Origin: Algoriphagus sp.
GTDB taxonomy: Bacteria > Bacteroidota > Bacteroidia > Cytophagales > Cyclobacteriaceae
Length of the DNA stretch: 64,000 bases
Reading direction: 5' to 3'
Assembly: GCF_030694375.1 (NCBI RefSeq)
Contig: NZ_JAUXYL010000038.1
Span: 372,001-436,000, forward strand
The notes below the pieces were generated by a model, which was not told the DNA's origin, made no database searches, and worked only from the letters and a program-made list of their open reading frames with translations. Within the stretch, counting starts at the first letter, position 1, and each line of letters starts with the position of its first letter. Positions 17,897 through 26,300 of the stretch are shown here, piece after piece. The position numbers and the translations under genes were made by a program.

Positions 17897-20152
17897 ATGA
17901 TAAAAAGTAATATTTATAAGAAGTTGTTGCTAATAGGTGTTGTGCTATTGGTAACCAACTCGCTTTTCGCACAAAAAGTAGTGCGATACGACTTGTATGT
18001 AAAGGATACCCTTGTCAATTTTTCAGGCAAAGAAAAATGGGCCATTGCCGTAAACGGGCAAATTCCGATGCCAACACTGACCTTTACCGAAGGTGATATA
18101 GCAGAAATATACGTGCACAACCAACTCGAAGAAAGCACCTCTTTACATTGGCATGGCTTGTTTTTACCCAATAAGGAAGATGGTGTTCCCTTTCTAACGC
18201 AAATGCCGATAGAACCCGGCACGACACACAAATACACATTTCCAATAATCCAACATGGCACACATTGGTATCATAGCCATAGCGGACTGCAAGAGCAAAT
18301 AGGAATGTATGGCTCCATGATACTAAAAAAGCGGGAGGATGACCCAGGATTAAGGGCAGGGATTGACGATATTCCGACTGTCCCTATTATTCTAAGTGAG
18401 TGGACAGACTACAAACCTGAAAATGTGCATCGGATGTTGCACAATGCTTCTGATTGGTTCGCTATTAAAAAAGGAACCACTCAAAGTTATGCAGAGGCTA
18501 TAAGGGAAGGTCATTTTAAAACCAAAGTTGCCAACGAATGGAAACGAATGTTGGCAATGGACGTGAGTGATATTTATTATGATAGATTTCTAATTAACGG
18601 CAAAAATGAAAGCCAATTATCCCAATTCAAAGCAGGTGATAGAGTACGATTGCAAATCTCAAACGGCGGTGCTTCCTCCTACTTTTGGCTCACCTATGCA
18701 GCCGGCAAAATGACCGTTGTAGCCAATGACGGCAACGATGTAGATCCTGTGGAAGTCGACAGGTTGATTATTGGTGTGTCGGAAACTTATGATGTAATCG
18801 TGACCATTCCTGCTGAAAATACTGCCTATGAGTTTCTTGCTACAGCGGAGGACCGCACCAAATCAGCTTCCATTTACATCGGTTCGGGCATCAAACAATT
18901 GGTCAGTCCATTGCCCAAATTGAAATATTTTGAAGGCATGAAGATGATGAACGATATGATGAAAATGAACGGCGACATGAACGATATGGGGATGAATATG
19001 AGCCTGCAACAAATGGATATGAACACAGTCATGTATCCTGAAATTTCCGGCGAAAAGAAACCGATGAAAATGGATGAAAAGCCTGGAATGGATATGAAAA
19101 ACATGGATCATTCGAGTCACGGTTCTAGCAATACGGACATTGTAACCCTCAATTATGCAATGCTCAAATCTCCAACTAAAACCACATTACCTGCTAGTGC
19201 ACCCGTTAGGGAAATGCGCTTTGAACTGACAGGCAATATGAACCGCTATGTGTGGAGTATGGATAATAAGGTGCTTTCAGAATCCGATAAAATATTGATA
19301 AAAAAAGGGGAAATCGTGCGAATTACCCTTTTCAATAATTCGATGATGCGCCACCCAATGCATTTGCATGGACATGATTTTAGGGTGATCAACGGACAAG
19401 GGGAGTACGCTCCGCTCAAAAACGTAATGGATATTATGCCAATGGAAACCAACGTAATTGAGTTCGAAGCTAATGTAGAGGGAGATTGGTTTTTCCACTG
19501 CCACATTCTCTATCATATGATGGCAGGCATGAACCGGGTGTTCAGTTATGAAAAACAAGAGCCAAATCCCCTGTTGCCGGACAAAAATTGGGCCTACAAA
19601 AAATTGCAAAAAGAGAGCAACCAATTACACCTTATGGCTCAAAATGACTTTGCCACCAATGGAAATGACGGAATGGCAATGTTGCAAAATACGCGTTGGA
19701 GTTTTGGCTCTGAATGGCGACTAGGGTACAATGATGAGCACGGTTATGAAAGTGAAACGCACGTAGGCAGATATCTTGGAAGAATGCAATGGTTAATGCC
19801 TTTTGTTGGTTTTGATTGGCGCTACAGGAAACTAGGACATGGCGAAGTGGAGCAAAACATCTTTGGACAGAAAAGCACGAAAGACAACCGCGCTCAATTC
19901 AGTGTAGGAGTTGCCTATACCTTACCTCTGCTTTTTATTTTACAAACCGAAGTTTACCAAGATGGCAACGTAAGGGTCCAATTAAGACGAGAGGATATAC
20001 CTGTATCAAAAAGATTCAGAGCAAACATTATGGTTAATACTGACAAAGAATACATGGTCGGATTGAACTATATAGCAGGTAAAAACATCGGATTCAGAAC
20101 TCATTACGATAGTGATATGGGATTTGGAGTGGGATTGATGTTGAATTATTGA
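17897..20152 (+). CDS. CopA-type multicopper oxidase fused to a CopB-like outer-membrane domain
   Basis: A 751-residue protein. After a signal peptide (about residues 1-25, ending LFAQ) come cupredoxin domains with copper motifs HWHG near 84, HWYHSHSG near 123, HPMHLHGHDF near 486 and HCHILYH near 534. A Met/Asp-rich stretch at about 350-410 resembles the Cu(I)-recruiting loop of PcoA/CopA. The last ~160 residues (about 590-751) alternate aromatic strands, end in a C-terminal aromatic residue, and resemble the PcoB/CopB outer-membrane barrel. The fusion would join oxidation and outer-membrane sequestration in one chain. A terminator is found 300 bp downstream. Confidence 0.9.
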   Translation: MIKSNIYKKLLLIGVVLLVTNSLFAQKVVRYDLYVKDTLVNFSGKEKWAIAVNGQIPMPTLTFTEGDIAEIYVHNQLEESTSLHWHGLFLPNKEDGVPFLTQMPIEPGTTHKYTFPIIQHGTHWYHSHSGLQEQIGMYGSMILKKREDDPGLRAGIDDIPTVPIILSEWTDYKPENVHRMLHNASDWFAIKKGTTQSYAEAIREGHFKTKVANEWKRMLAMDVSDIYYDRFLINGKNESQLSQFKAGDRVRLQISNGGASSYFWLTYAAGKMTVVANDGNDVDPVEVDRLIIGVSETYDVIVTIPAENTAYEFLATAEDRTKSASIYIGSGIKQLVSPLPKLKYFEGMKMMNDMMKMNGDMNDMGMNMSLQQMDMNTVMYPEISGEKKPMKMDEKPGMDMKNMDHSSHGSSNTDIVTLNYAMLKSPTKTTLPASAPVREMRFELTGNMNRYVWSMDNKVLSESDKILIKKGEIVRITLFNNSMMRHPMHLHGHDFRVINGQGEYAPLKNVMDIMPMETNVIEFEANVEGDWFFHCHILYHMMAGMNRVFSYEKQEPNPLLPDKNWAYKKLQKESNQLHLMAQNDFATNGNDGMAMLQNTRWSFGSEWRLGYNDEHGYESETHVGRYLGRMQWLMPFVGFDWRYRKLGHGEVEQNIFGQKSTKDNRAQFSVGVAYTLPLLFILQTEVYQDGNVRVQLRREDIPVSKRFRANIMVNTDKEYMVGLNYIAGKNIGFRTHYDSDMGFGVGLMLNY

Positions 20153-20673
20153 GTACTGATGTTCAATTAATAAGATTAAACTATATTGATATAGATAGCT
20201 TGACTAAACTGCCTCAATTATATGATCGGTTTTGTGGAAGTTATCTTTAGATCTATAATAAAGTAAGTAGCAAGTTATAGTACGATTTTAACTACAAGAC
20301 TCCATTCCTTATTTCTGTAATAATTTGGTTCCTGTAGTCAAAAAATTTGAGAGAAACACTCGGCTAAACCCTATAATACTTGGTGAAAAGTTTAAAAACT
20401 GAGATTTGCAGTAGGTTAACAGACACTAGACCTTTTGATAACGACACTAAAGCCTCCTGCATGAACTGTAGGAGGCTTTATGTTTAGAGTAGTTTGGTCG
20501 CTCTCGGTTCTGCAAAAATTAATTCATTTTGGCCTATTTGGTACGGTAGATGCATTCTACAATTTCAATAACAAACACTTGGCACCTTGATGTTTGATTA
20601 TCTGGATATCGGGCGACAGCGATACTGAAGGCCGGGTAACAGCGGACCTGAAGAAAATTTAAATTAACTAGTT
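20153..20673 (+). other. 521-bp noncoding gap with one terminator
   Basis: No gene-like frame is seen. The gap holds the hairpin at 20448-20480 and, after it, an AT-rich leader to the Cys-rich protein gene, with a GC-richer patch at about 20600-20650. No tRNA or clear operator is visible. Confidence 0.6.
20448..20480 (+). terminator. Rho-independent terminator-like hairpin
   Basis: An 11-bp perfect stem (TAAAGCCTCCT with AGGAGGCTTTA) and an 11-nt loop, with A/T at the stem base on both sides. It lies about 300 bp past the multicopper oxidase stop and may end the copper operon. The downstream T run is weak. Confidence 0.65.
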
Positions 20674-21018
20674 ATGATTCACGAAACATTTAAAAATTGT
20701 ATCGATGCCTGTTATGACTGTGCAAGTGAATGCGACCACTGTGCTACAGCCTGTCTTCAAGAGGATGATGTTAAAGCAAAGGCAAAATGTATCCAGTTGG
20801 ATAGATATTGTGCTGATATCTGTCGTATGGCTGCCAGCTTTATGGCCCGAGCCGATGGCTTTATGAGTGAAAATTATGCCCGCCAATTATGTGGTCTTTG
20901 CGCCACGATTTGTGAAGAATGTGGAGCAGAATGCGACAGTCATCAATCAGAGCACTGTAAAAATTGTGCAGAAGCTTGTAAAAGATGCGCTGGAGAATGC
21001 AGAAAGATGGCCGCTTGA
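20674..21018 (+). CDS. Four-helix-bundle copper-binding protein (Csp-like, DUF326)
   Basis: A 114-residue protein with 19 cysteines, mostly spaced as CxxxC and CxxC along predicted helices (CIDACYDC, CGLCATICEEC, CKNCAEACKRC). This is the pattern of Csp-type copper storage proteins, in which cysteines line the core of a four-helix bundle and bind many Cu(I) ions. No signal peptide is present, so it should act in the cytoplasm like Csp3. It has its own leader after the terminator at 20448-20480 and is likely transcribed separately from the upstream operon. Confidence 0.9.
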   Translation: MIHETFKNCIDACYDCASECDHCATACLQEDDVKAKAKCIQLDRYCADICRMAASFMARADGFMSENYARQLCGLCATICEECGAECDSHQSEHCKNCAEACKRCAGECRKMAA

Positions 21019-21186
21019 GAGAGTTGCTGCAGTCCAAGAGGATATACTTTTTGAAGTACATCCTTTTGGAAATAGTTTTTACAGAATACGTCCATGATGA
21101 ATACTTGTCAATCGACTATGCTGAAATTTTGTTAGACATGAAACGTGTATTGATAAAACAATGAGTTTTACATAAAAATAATCAAA

Positions 21187-21837
21187 ATGAAAATCTTTGA
21201 AAATACGTACTATATAAAATCGCGGTTAGCAATAATGCCGCTTGCATTCATGTGTTTACTCTCTTGTGATAAAGACGATGAATTCTTGAAATTACAAAGC
21301 CATGATGACAATGAGTTTATGACAATTATGCATAATATGAATTCGCAGATGGATGCCATGCAAATGACTGGCGATGCAGATCATGATTTTGCCAGTATGA
21401 TGGTCATCCACCATCAGGGTGCTATAGATATGGCCAATAAAGAACTTATGAACGGGAATGATCCTACAATAAGAGCAATGGCACAGCAAATCATTGATAT
21501 GCAGACAGCAGAAAAAACTGAGCTAACAACTTGGCTTGAAAACCATACTCCGGATTCCAACACAGAAGGTCAGGCATTTGCCAATGAAATTATGAACGTG
21601 ATGGAGAAGATGAAAAACTGGAAAGACATCCAGCTTTTGACAGGTGACGCGGATAATGATTTTGCACAACTTATGATTGTTCACCATCAAAACGCCTTCG
21701 ATAACGCTCAATCAATCTTACATCATGGCCACCACGATGAGATAAAAGAAATGGCTAACAAAATGATCGAGGATCAAAATCAAGAAATAACCGATTTAGC
21801 TGCTTGGTTGAAGATTAACGGACCTTATAGACAATAA
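21187..21837 (+). CDS. DUF305 lipoprotein with two tandem domains
   Basis: A 216-residue exported protein with a lipobox (CLLSC) near residue 27. It contains two DUF305 (ferritin-like) repeats: GDADHDFASMMVIHHQGAID near 62-81 and GDADNDFAQLMIVHHQNAFD near 153-172. Each repeat has the HH pair that is the likely metal site. DUF305 proteins are frequent in copper-resistance loci. An internal ATG at 21235 would shorten the signal; 21187 is kept because of the long hydrophobic run. A strong terminator lies at 22006-22038. Confidence 0.85.
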   Translation: MKIFENTYYIKSRLAIMPLAFMCLLSCDKDDEFLKLQSHDDNEFMTIMHNMNSQMDAMQMTGDADHDFASMMVIHHQGAIDMANKELMNGNDPTIRAMAQQIIDMQTAEKTELTTWLENHTPDSNTEGQAFANEIMNVMEKMKNWKDIQLLTGDADNDFAQLMIVHHQNAFDNAQSILHHGHHDEIKEMANKMIEDQNQEITDLAAWLKINGPYRQ

Positions 21838-22005
21838 TCTAAAATCAAACTATGAAAATAGCAGGAGACGAAATTGTTAGCCTGTAGTTCTACATTTTAT
21901 AAATTATAATTATCTGAGGTCCAAAAAATCCAGAACTCAGATTTTAGTGTTATTTGAATCCCAAAACGATGACATAGGTCATTTTAACCCAAATCCGTCT
22001 ATAGG

Positions 22006-22038
22006 AAAAACCTCTAATGACATTCATTAGAGGTTTTT
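22006..22038 (+). terminator. Strong bidirectional terminator
   Basis: A perfect 15-bp stem (AAAAACCTCTAATGA paired with TCATTAGAGGTTTTT) and a 3-nt CAT loop, flanked by A and T tracts that serve both strands. It closes the copper island on the plus strand and could also end the minus-strand gene at 22253-22483. The rest of the 21838-22252 gap is AT-rich with no gene; an 11-codon ATG frame near 21852 may be the stub of a lost gene. Confidence 0.85.
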
Positions 22039-22252
22039 GCATGTAAACAATTAAAAATGTTGATTTTGAAAACTTTTTTGAGATGCTTTTTGATTCTTTT
22101 CCCTTAAGATTTTTTTATCCTATGAAGCCTTTAAAAATTGAATTTACAGAAAGGAAATTACTCCTTGGGGTGGTATGCTCTTTTCTCTAAGATGCTCCAG
22201 ACCATAGGTTATGATTCAATAGTTAGCAAACTGGATCTGCCTCAGCCGGGGT

Positions 22253-22483
22253 CTAACTGCGGTATTCTCCGCGGCAATTAGTGATCAGTTTTCTGGCCAG
22301 TGTGTGGTGCGGTCCAATTGTTTTGAACATCTGTAAGTGACCCGAAGCGATCAGGTGATCCGGGAAAGAATGGATCTCGAAAGACCAATCCGGATTGATC
22401 GGGTCTTGATTTTTCAATTTTTCCAGATAGGATTTGATGGTCTCCTTCTGTTTCTTACTGATGGCTGTTTGCTCAAAGAGCAT
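22253..22483 (-). CDS. Small hypothetical protein, possibly a truncated remnant
   Basis: A 76-residue hydrophilic protein with the conserved-looking stretch WSFEIHSFPDHLIASG near residues 33-48. I do not recognise the family. Its ATG lies only a few bases from the point where similarity to the lipoprotein gene begins (about 22489 on the other strand), so its true N-terminus may have been removed by the recombination that placed the copper cargo. The terminator at 22006-22038 could serve it. It may be backbone sequence interrupted by the cargo. Confidence 0.45.
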   Translation of the reverse strand: MLFEQTAISKKQKETIKSYLEKLKNQDPINPDWSFEIHSFPDHLIASGHLQMFKTIGPHHTLARKLITNCRGEYRS

Positions 22484-22500
22484 GGAGTAGGGGAGTTTAT

Positions 22501-22575
22501 CGACAATTTGAATTTGAAGCTATGCCTCCTGGAGAAGTTTCTGTGCCACTTGCTGAGGAGATTACCCTTAATTGA
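22501..22575 (+). pseudogene. Isolated 3' end of a second lipoprotein gene (right copy)
   Basis: Twenty-five codons that encode nearly the same C-terminus as the lipoprotein gene at 10271-10765 (shared core GEVSVPLAEEI) and stop at TGA. Weaker similarity runs a few codons upstream to about 22489 and then ends abruptly. Nucleotide differences are mainly synonymous, so this fragment comes from a diverged but once functional homolog, not from a fresh duplication. With the left copy it brackets the copper island. Confidence 0.75.
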
Positions 22576-22712
22576 GTTTGGCCAGTTCGGTCTTTTCATC
22601 TTGCCTTTTCCCGAAGTATTTACAAGCCCTATTCAGGTTTTATCCAATTGTATGCACAAAGGTCGGATGGCCTGTCAGTTTCAAAAAATTGAGGCTTTTA
22701 GCAGAATTTCCT

Positions 22713-22749
22713 AAAAACAGGGTTTCCTACGGACTGCCTCCCGTTTTTT
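22713..22749 (+). terminator. Backbone hairpin, copy 1
   Basis: AAAAAC, a bulged A, then GGG pairs with CCC followed by GTTTTTT, around a loop containing TCCTACGGACTGCCT. The loop is identical to that of a second copy at 50203-50241, although the copies lie 27 kb apart on either side of the defence and metal islands. It may terminate transcription before the small gene at 22823, or mark a conserved junction of the element. Confidence 0.6.
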
Positions 22750-22822
22750 AAATTCTAATTTTTCCTCACTTTCCCGGCCATCCTAAATGACCTGCATAAA
22801 TTTTAACTAAAACCAAAATACT

Positions 22823-23044
22823 ATGGCATTCTCAAAAAAGTACATCGGAAAAGGAAAGCAAGTCGAAAATAGAAACATTGTGGAAGTGAGCCTGAATATG
22901 ACTGAGCTTCAAAACCACACCTTCGAGTATGAAGGAGAAACCTTCGTCAAGTTCAATGTCGCCAAGCTAAAAGAACCTGATCAGTACGGAAAAACCCACA
23001 CGGTTTACGTTTCCGTTAAAGAACCGGATTCGGAAGAATCTTGA
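22823..23044 (+). CDS. Small conserved mobilome protein, function unknown
   Basis: A 73-residue soluble protein starting MAFSKKYIGKGKQ, with a compact alternating pattern (VEVSLNM, FEYEGETFVKFNVAKL, THTVYVSV) that suggests a small beta-sheet domain. Short proteins of this kind are common in Bacteroidetes conjugative elements. The function is unknown; single-stranded DNA binding or a structural role is only a guess. A hairpin terminator follows 3 bp after the stop. It is the only intact gene in this short piece of backbone between the copper and defence islands. Confidence 0.7.
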   Translation: MAFSKKYIGKGKQVENRNIVEVSLNMTELQNHTFEYEGETFVKFNVAKLKEPDQYGKTHTVYVSVKEPDSEES

Positions 23045-23046
23045 GA

Positions 23047-23064
23047 AAAGCCCGAAAGGGCTTT
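23047..23064 (+). terminator. Rho-independent terminator
   Basis: A 7-bp stem AAAGCCC/GGGCTTT closed by a GAAA tetraloop and followed by a T run. It begins 2 bp after the stop of the small mobilome gene and clearly ends that transcript. Confidence 0.88.
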
Positions 23065-23132
23065 TTTTGAATTAATCTACCTGTGAGAAACTCACTTTGA
23101 TATTGTAGTTCTAAAGAGGAGTTCCAAAATTC

Positions 23133-23211
23133 AACCCCACCGCTGGTTTGTACCAACCAAATCCTTAATTTGGATTAACTGGCAAGAACTTAACTTCAAA
23201 TCAGCGGGGTT
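23133..23211. other. Multi-stem structured noncoding element
   Basis: An outer pairing joins AACCCC..CGCTG (23133-23145) to CAGCGGGGTT (23202-23211). Inside it lie a hairpin GGTTTGTACCAACC (23145-23158) and a stem CCAAAT/ATTTGG (23157-23162 with 23068+105 = 23168-23173). Together they could fold into a branched structure of about 80 nt. It lies between the mobilome terminator and the STAND-like gene. It could be an RNA leader, an attachment site or a decayed element; the sequence does not decide. Confidence 0.45.
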
Positions 23212-23305
23212 TTCCAGTTTTGTCCCTTATTTTATTCCATCAGATCCACTAATCGCATAGATTGTTAGGGTTTAGGAACTTGAGATAATCTTGAATAATT
23301 TGAAT

Positions 23306-26300
23306 ATGACAGGAAGACTTCAACTCATCGAGCAAAAATTAATTGCAATAGACCCTGCAGGATTTCAAAACCTTTGCGACGCATATTTAATGATGAGGGA
23401 GGAAGGAGTCCGAAGTTTCAATAGAACTGGAAGCCAGCTCGGTAAGCAAAAAACAAAAATAGGTACACCTGATAGTTTTGTGAGACTTGATGATAATAAA
23501 CTAGCCTGCATTGAGTACACAACGCAAGCAGAATCGAAAGTTTTAAAAATCAAGGGAGATATCGATAAATGCCTAGATGCGGAAAAAACAGGAGTCGCAG
23601 CTGAAAAATTAGATCAAATTATCGTCTGCTTCAATTCTCGATTGACTATGGAGGAAGAAGCAGAAATCCAAGATTATGCTCAACAATTAGGGAAGAGGGT
23701 TGATCTCATAGGGATAGACACTTTATCTATTGAAATTCAATCAAAATATCTTCTATTGTCTAGAGATTTTTTGGGTATTCCGATTGAAACGGGTCAAATT
23801 TTACCATTTGATAAGTTTATTTCTGAATATAATAACAAGGCTCATCAATTGTCTACTCCTTTGGATAATGAGTTCCTTCATCGAGATAAGGAACTTCAAG
23901 AGCAGCTTGGGTTTTTGGAGAGAACTGATTTACTAATAATATCAGGAGCTCCGGGAATTGGGAAAACCAAAATTGGAATAAAAGTAATTCAGGAGTTCAT
24001 AGAGCTTAATCCTTCCTATTTGTCTTTTGCGATTGCTAAAAAAGGAGTTGACATTTTTGAGGATTTAAGAATTCAGCTCCAAGTTGATAGGGATTATATT
24101 TTACTTATTGATGATGCAAATAGACAGCTTTCGAATTTAATTCAAATTTTGGGAGTATTTAAAGAAGAAAGGAAAGGAAAAATAAAAATCCTTATCACAG
24201 TTAGAAATTATGCACTCGATGACATTAAAAATTTGACCTCTTATATTGAAAAGGAGGTGATTGATTTAAAGAAATTTTCTGATGAAGAGATTGTTCAGAT
24301 TATTTCAAGTGACTCATTTAAAATTCTTAATCCTGAATACCAAAAGAGGATAGTCACAATTAGCGATGGTAATGTCCGCTTGGCTGTAATGGCCTCTAGA
24401 CTTGCAAATAAGAAACAAGAGGATTTTTTGATCGGCGATGTTTCGGATTTATTTGACTTATACTTCGGAACTTTCATGTCTGATTTTGACCTGTTTAATG
24501 ATAAAAATGTTTTGAAGGTTTTAGGGATAATTTCTTTTTTCTTTTCAATTAGCCGGAATGATAGGAGTCTTTTAGAGTCATTATCCAGGCTTTTCGATAT
24601 TGATTACTACGATTTCAATGAGGCGATTGAAGAATTGCATAAACGAGAGTTAATTGAGGTTCAGTTCAATCGGGTTCGCATTTCAGAACAAGTAATGGCA
24701 ACCTATTTTTTTTATAAGGTTTTTATTAAGGATCAGATTTTATCATTTGATATCCTGATAAATAATTTTTTTCCTCTTATGAAATCCAGATTCAAGGATT
24801 CAATCATTCCGGCGAATAATTCATTTGGTTATGAGAATGTTTTCAAAAAAATACATCAAGATTTAAATAATTATCTTCAGCAAAAATCAGGAGATGAAGA
24901 TGCAGCTCTCGATTTTCTCGACTTGTTTTGGTTTTATTTACCAGAAGATACATTGACTTATTTTCACACTAAAATCACAGAATTACCAGAACCTGATTCT
25001 TCGGTTTATAGGACCAAATATGAGATTAATGATTTTGTTTTTGAAAAAGAGAAGACATTAGATTTTATTTCGAGATTCTTCCGTCATATTACCAGCTGGT
25101 TTGATACCGCTGTTCTTTTAGGTTTTGAATATATTAGAAAGAAGCCTCAGCATCTTCCAGAATATATTCGGCGCATTAAAGAAACCTTAAATTTCGCACA
25201 TAGTGACGAAAAGTATGGTTTTAAACGTCAGGTTGACTTTATTCAAATTCTTATAGATAATGCTCATAGTGGGAATCCCCATTATTTGGCGGCGTTTTTT
25301 GAACTTTCAAAATTCTTTTTGCAACAGTCTTTTCAAGTATCCGAAGGAGGAAGAAATCACTCAATTTCATTTTATGAATACCCGCTTCCGTTGTATAGTG
25401 TGACTAAGGAATTGAGAGCTTCAATTTGGGAAAAGCTCTTCGGATGCTTTGAAAATTATCCTAAAGAAGTTTATGAGGTTATAGCGAATTTTCGACCTAG
25501 TTATCACGAATTAAACCCAGAAGTCTTAGACTTTGATTTAGGTTTGTTAGTTCCGTTTTTTTCTGAAAACTTTTCGCCAAAGACTTTCAAATATGCGCAT
25601 TGTGTGCAAGAGATGATATATCGCTTTGATAGGGAGGAAAGGATTATCAACAGATCGTATAGGGAACTAAAAGAAAAATTCCTAACAGAGGATTATTTGG
25701 CCTATCGAAAGTTAGATTGGAATAAACTTCGGGACAAAGAAGAATTTGAGTTCGATAACTGGGAAGAATACGAGGCTCTAAAATCTGAGGAATTTAAGAA
25801 TTATTTCTTGTTTGATGATGAGTCTGAATTCCCTAAACTTTTTACTGCCATAGAAAATATTCAAACTGTTAAGGAGAGGGATTACTTTCCCGCTGGACAA
25901 TCAATAAACATTATTATTGAAGAGAATTTTAAGAAAAATAATGAATTGGGGTTTCAAATATTTCGGAGAATTTTAGAAGAATTCCCTAAAGGGCTTCAGT
26001 TTCCGCATAGAGCAATAGGTGTGATTGTTAGGAGCTCGCCTGGTTGGTGTCTGAAGATTTGGACTGAGCTTGAGCAATGGGAAAATGAGGATAGTAATTT
26101 TTGGAAGATTAGTTTTTTTAGACATCTTCCAACTGATTTTCTTGATAAGTTTTATTGTGATTGTTTGCTTCAATTGATTGATAGTATCGATAGATATATC
26201 TATTTGTATGTCGAGGACTTTTCTCGATTCAATTTGATTGATAAGGATTTTTCAAAAACAGCTTTGTTGAAAATATCTAAGAAGAATGATGAATTAGGTC

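Noticed and set aside
18863-19120. Minus-strand His/Ile-rich open frames opposite the Met-rich region of the oxidase
   Set aside because: They are mirror images of the Met/Asp-rich repeats on the plus strand and have no start signals.
22713-22749. Similarity of the hairpin loop to part of a 16S rRNA stem (CTCCTACGG..)
   Set aside because: Only a few bases match and no rRNA sequence surrounds it; taken as coincidence.
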